Of a stretch of 26,693 nucleotides of DNA, positions 25,555 through 26,693 are shown piece after piece. Each line of letters opens with the position of its first letter. The stretch's first letter is position 1. The position numbers and the translations under genes were made by a program. The DNA lies in the NCBI GenBank assembly GCA_020425885.1, contig JAGQRA010000572.1:1-26693 (forward strand), in the 5' to 3' direction. Source of the DNA: Planctomycetota bacterium. Lineage in GTDB: Bacteria; Planctomycetota; UBA1135; UBA2386. Below the pieces are notes generated by a model. That model made no database searches, was not told the DNA's origin, and saw nothing but the letters and a program-made list of their open reading frames with translations.

Positions 25555-26559
25555 ATGACGACCCTCGATCACGCCACGCTCGTCACCCGCCTGCGGACCA
25601 TCCAGGGCGACATCCGGTCGGCGCTGCGCTCGCACATGCAGACCCAGGGGGTCGCGGTGCTGTCGCGAACCGTCCGCGACGACGATGGCGACACGATCTT
25701 CGGCATCGACGCCCACGTCGAGGAGATCCTGCTCGATCAATGTCAGGAATGGGGTCGGACGCAGCACTTCGTCCTGATCGCCGAAGGGCTCGACCCGGGA
25801 GGTCTGCAGTTCGGCAGGCAGGGGCGGGGCGGACCACCGTTCCGCCTGTTGGTCGACCCGATCGACGGCACCCGTGGCCTGATGTACGACAAGCGCTCGG
25901 CCTGGAGCCTGATGGGCATCGCCCCGGATCGGGGGCCGGCGACCAACCTGTCGGATATCGAGATCGCGGTCATGACCGAGCTGCCGACGACGCGGCAGGC
26001 GACCAGCGACGTGCTGTGGGCCGGCAAGGGCGAAGGCGTCGGCGGCGAACGTCACGACCTGGGCCATGGCACCGCCCGGCCCATCGCCGTCGTGCCGAGC
26101 AAGGCACCGACGTTGTTGCATGGCTTCGCGACCGTGAGCAACTTCTTCCAGGGCGGTAAGGAGCTGCTGGCGCGGCTCGAGGAGGCGATCCTGCAGCGCG
26201 CGCTCGGCCCGTGGAACCCGGCCAAGGCCGAGGTCTACTGCGACCAGTACATCTGCTCGGGCGGTCAGCTCGCCGAGGTCGCCCTCGGGCGCGATCGGTT
26301 CGTGCTCGACGTGCGCCCGTTGGTCCATCGCAAGCTCGGGGTCGAGGCGTCGCTCACCTGCCGGCCGTACGACGTCGTGAACTGGCGCATCGCCGCCGAG
26401 GCCGGCTGCGTCGTCTGCGACCCGTACGGCGACCCGCTCGACGCGCCGCTCGACACCACGACCAACGTCGCGTTCGCCTGCTATGCCAATCAGGCGCTCG
26501 CGGACCGGATGATCCCGATCGTGCGTGAGGAAGTGGAACGGCACCTCGGGCCGCGATGA
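25555..26559 (+). CDS. Inositol-monophosphatase-like phosphatase
   Basis: This 334-residue protein has the metal-binding signature of the IMPase/FBPase superfamily: IDAHVEEIL (47-59), a single glutamate in LIAEGLD (E77) and LVDPIDGTRGL with D101, D104 and T106. The later RPYDVVNWRIAAEAGCVV corresponds to the W-D-x-A-A...E-A-G motif. The usual adjacent EE is IAEG here. Members remove phosphate from inositol phosphate, fructose bisphosphate or PAP; which one applies is not readable. An extra middle segment (about 120-200) makes it longer than typical IMPases (~260-270). It is downstream of the Rnf operon's terminator and probably independent. Confidence 0.75.
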   Translation: MTTLDHATLVTRLRTIQGDIRSALRSHMQTQGVAVLSRTVRDDDGDTIFGIDAHVEEILLDQCQEWGRTQHFVLIAEGLDPGGLQFGRQGRGGPPFRLLVDPIDGTRGLMYDKRSAWSLMGIAPDRGPATNLSDIEIAVMTELPTTRQATSDVLWAGKGEGVGGERHDLGHGTARPIAVVPSKAPTLLHGFATVSNFFQGGKELLARLEEAILQRALGPWNPAKAEVYCDQYICSGGQLAEVALGRDRFVLDVRPLVHRKLGVEASLTCRPYDVVNWRIAAEAGCVVCDPYGDPLDAPLDTTTNVAFACYANQALADRMIPIVREEVERHLGPR

Positions 26560-26580
26560 TCGCCCGCGATCGTCCCGTCG

Positions 26581-26693
26581 CTACCGCCGCCAACCCTCGA
26601 CCTGGACCAGCCGATCTTCCTCGGCGATCCAGGCCGACAGCTTGCCGCCATAGACGCAGCCGGTGTCGAGGCCGATGCACTGCGGCCTTCGCA
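26581..26693 (-). CDS. Metallophosphoesterase, C-terminal end (rest outside window)
   Basis: The minus strand is open from the right edge to a TAG at 26581-26583. It encodes about 37 residues containing CIGLDTGCVYGGKLSAW, the last conserved block of the bis(5'-nucleosyl)-tetraphosphatase / serine-threonine phosphatase group (the LDTG-CVYGG-L-T motif). The gene is convergent with the IMPase-like gene. Only the tail is visible, so the subfamily is uncertain. Confidence 0.75.
   Translation of the reverse strand, partial: RRPQCIGLDTGCVYGGKLSAWIAEEDRLVQVEGWRR

Overview
The window is GC-rich and almost fully coding on both strands. It probably comes from a Planctomycetota bacterium or a close relative. 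The hints are secreted proteins built from WDG-type repeats ending in a shared beta-rich tail, a fragment of an RCC1-like repeat protein, a small ECF sigma factor and an IPT-tailed subtilase. The assignment is an inference from protein style, because no rRNA or marker gene is present.

Left part (1-8.8 kb): the 3' end of a transketolase gene is followed by an accessory block on the minus strand. This block holds an AAA/DUF4143 ATPase, a fragment of an RCC1-like gene, a 12-repeat secreted protein, a secreted clan GH-A glycoside hydrolase and an ECF-type sigma factor. Much of the block is visibly lower in GC than the rest. A perfect 46-bp direct repeat brackets it: one copy lies inside the transketolase 3' end (875-920) and the other is intergenic (7897-7942). 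Just beyond lies an MNT antitoxin gene with a truncated HepT partner. The sigma factor is the most striking item. Its ribosome binding site and ATG are separated from the intact sigma frame by 11 perfect copies of a 7-bp repeat, which puts the frame out by one unit. Ten or thirteen copies would restore a 221-residue sigma factor, so this looks like an on/off switch placed directly upstream of two secreted-protein genes.

Middle part (8.8-13.8 kb): ordinary chromosomal genes. These are a subtilisin-like protease with IPT domains, a DinB-family protein, a secreted amidohydrolase and an SGNH-hydrolase lipoprotein.

Right part (14.0-25.3 kb): one tight plus-strand operon that joins the whole Rnf ion-pumping complex to ferredoxin chemistry. 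The order is rnfB, a giant pyruvate:ferredoxin oxidoreductase (1656 aa), rnfC, rnfD, rnfG, rnfE, rnfA, a 68-aa cysteine-rich membrane protein and a plant-type ferredoxin-NAD(P) reductase. Several genes overlap by ATGA or GTGA. The inferred logic is that pyruvate oxidation reduces ferredoxin, Rnf uses it to reduce NAD while pumping Na+ or H+, and the reductase links the same pool to NADP(H). A likely terminator follows, then an inositol-monophosphatase-like gene and, at the right edge, the C-terminus of a metallophosphoesterase on the minus strand.
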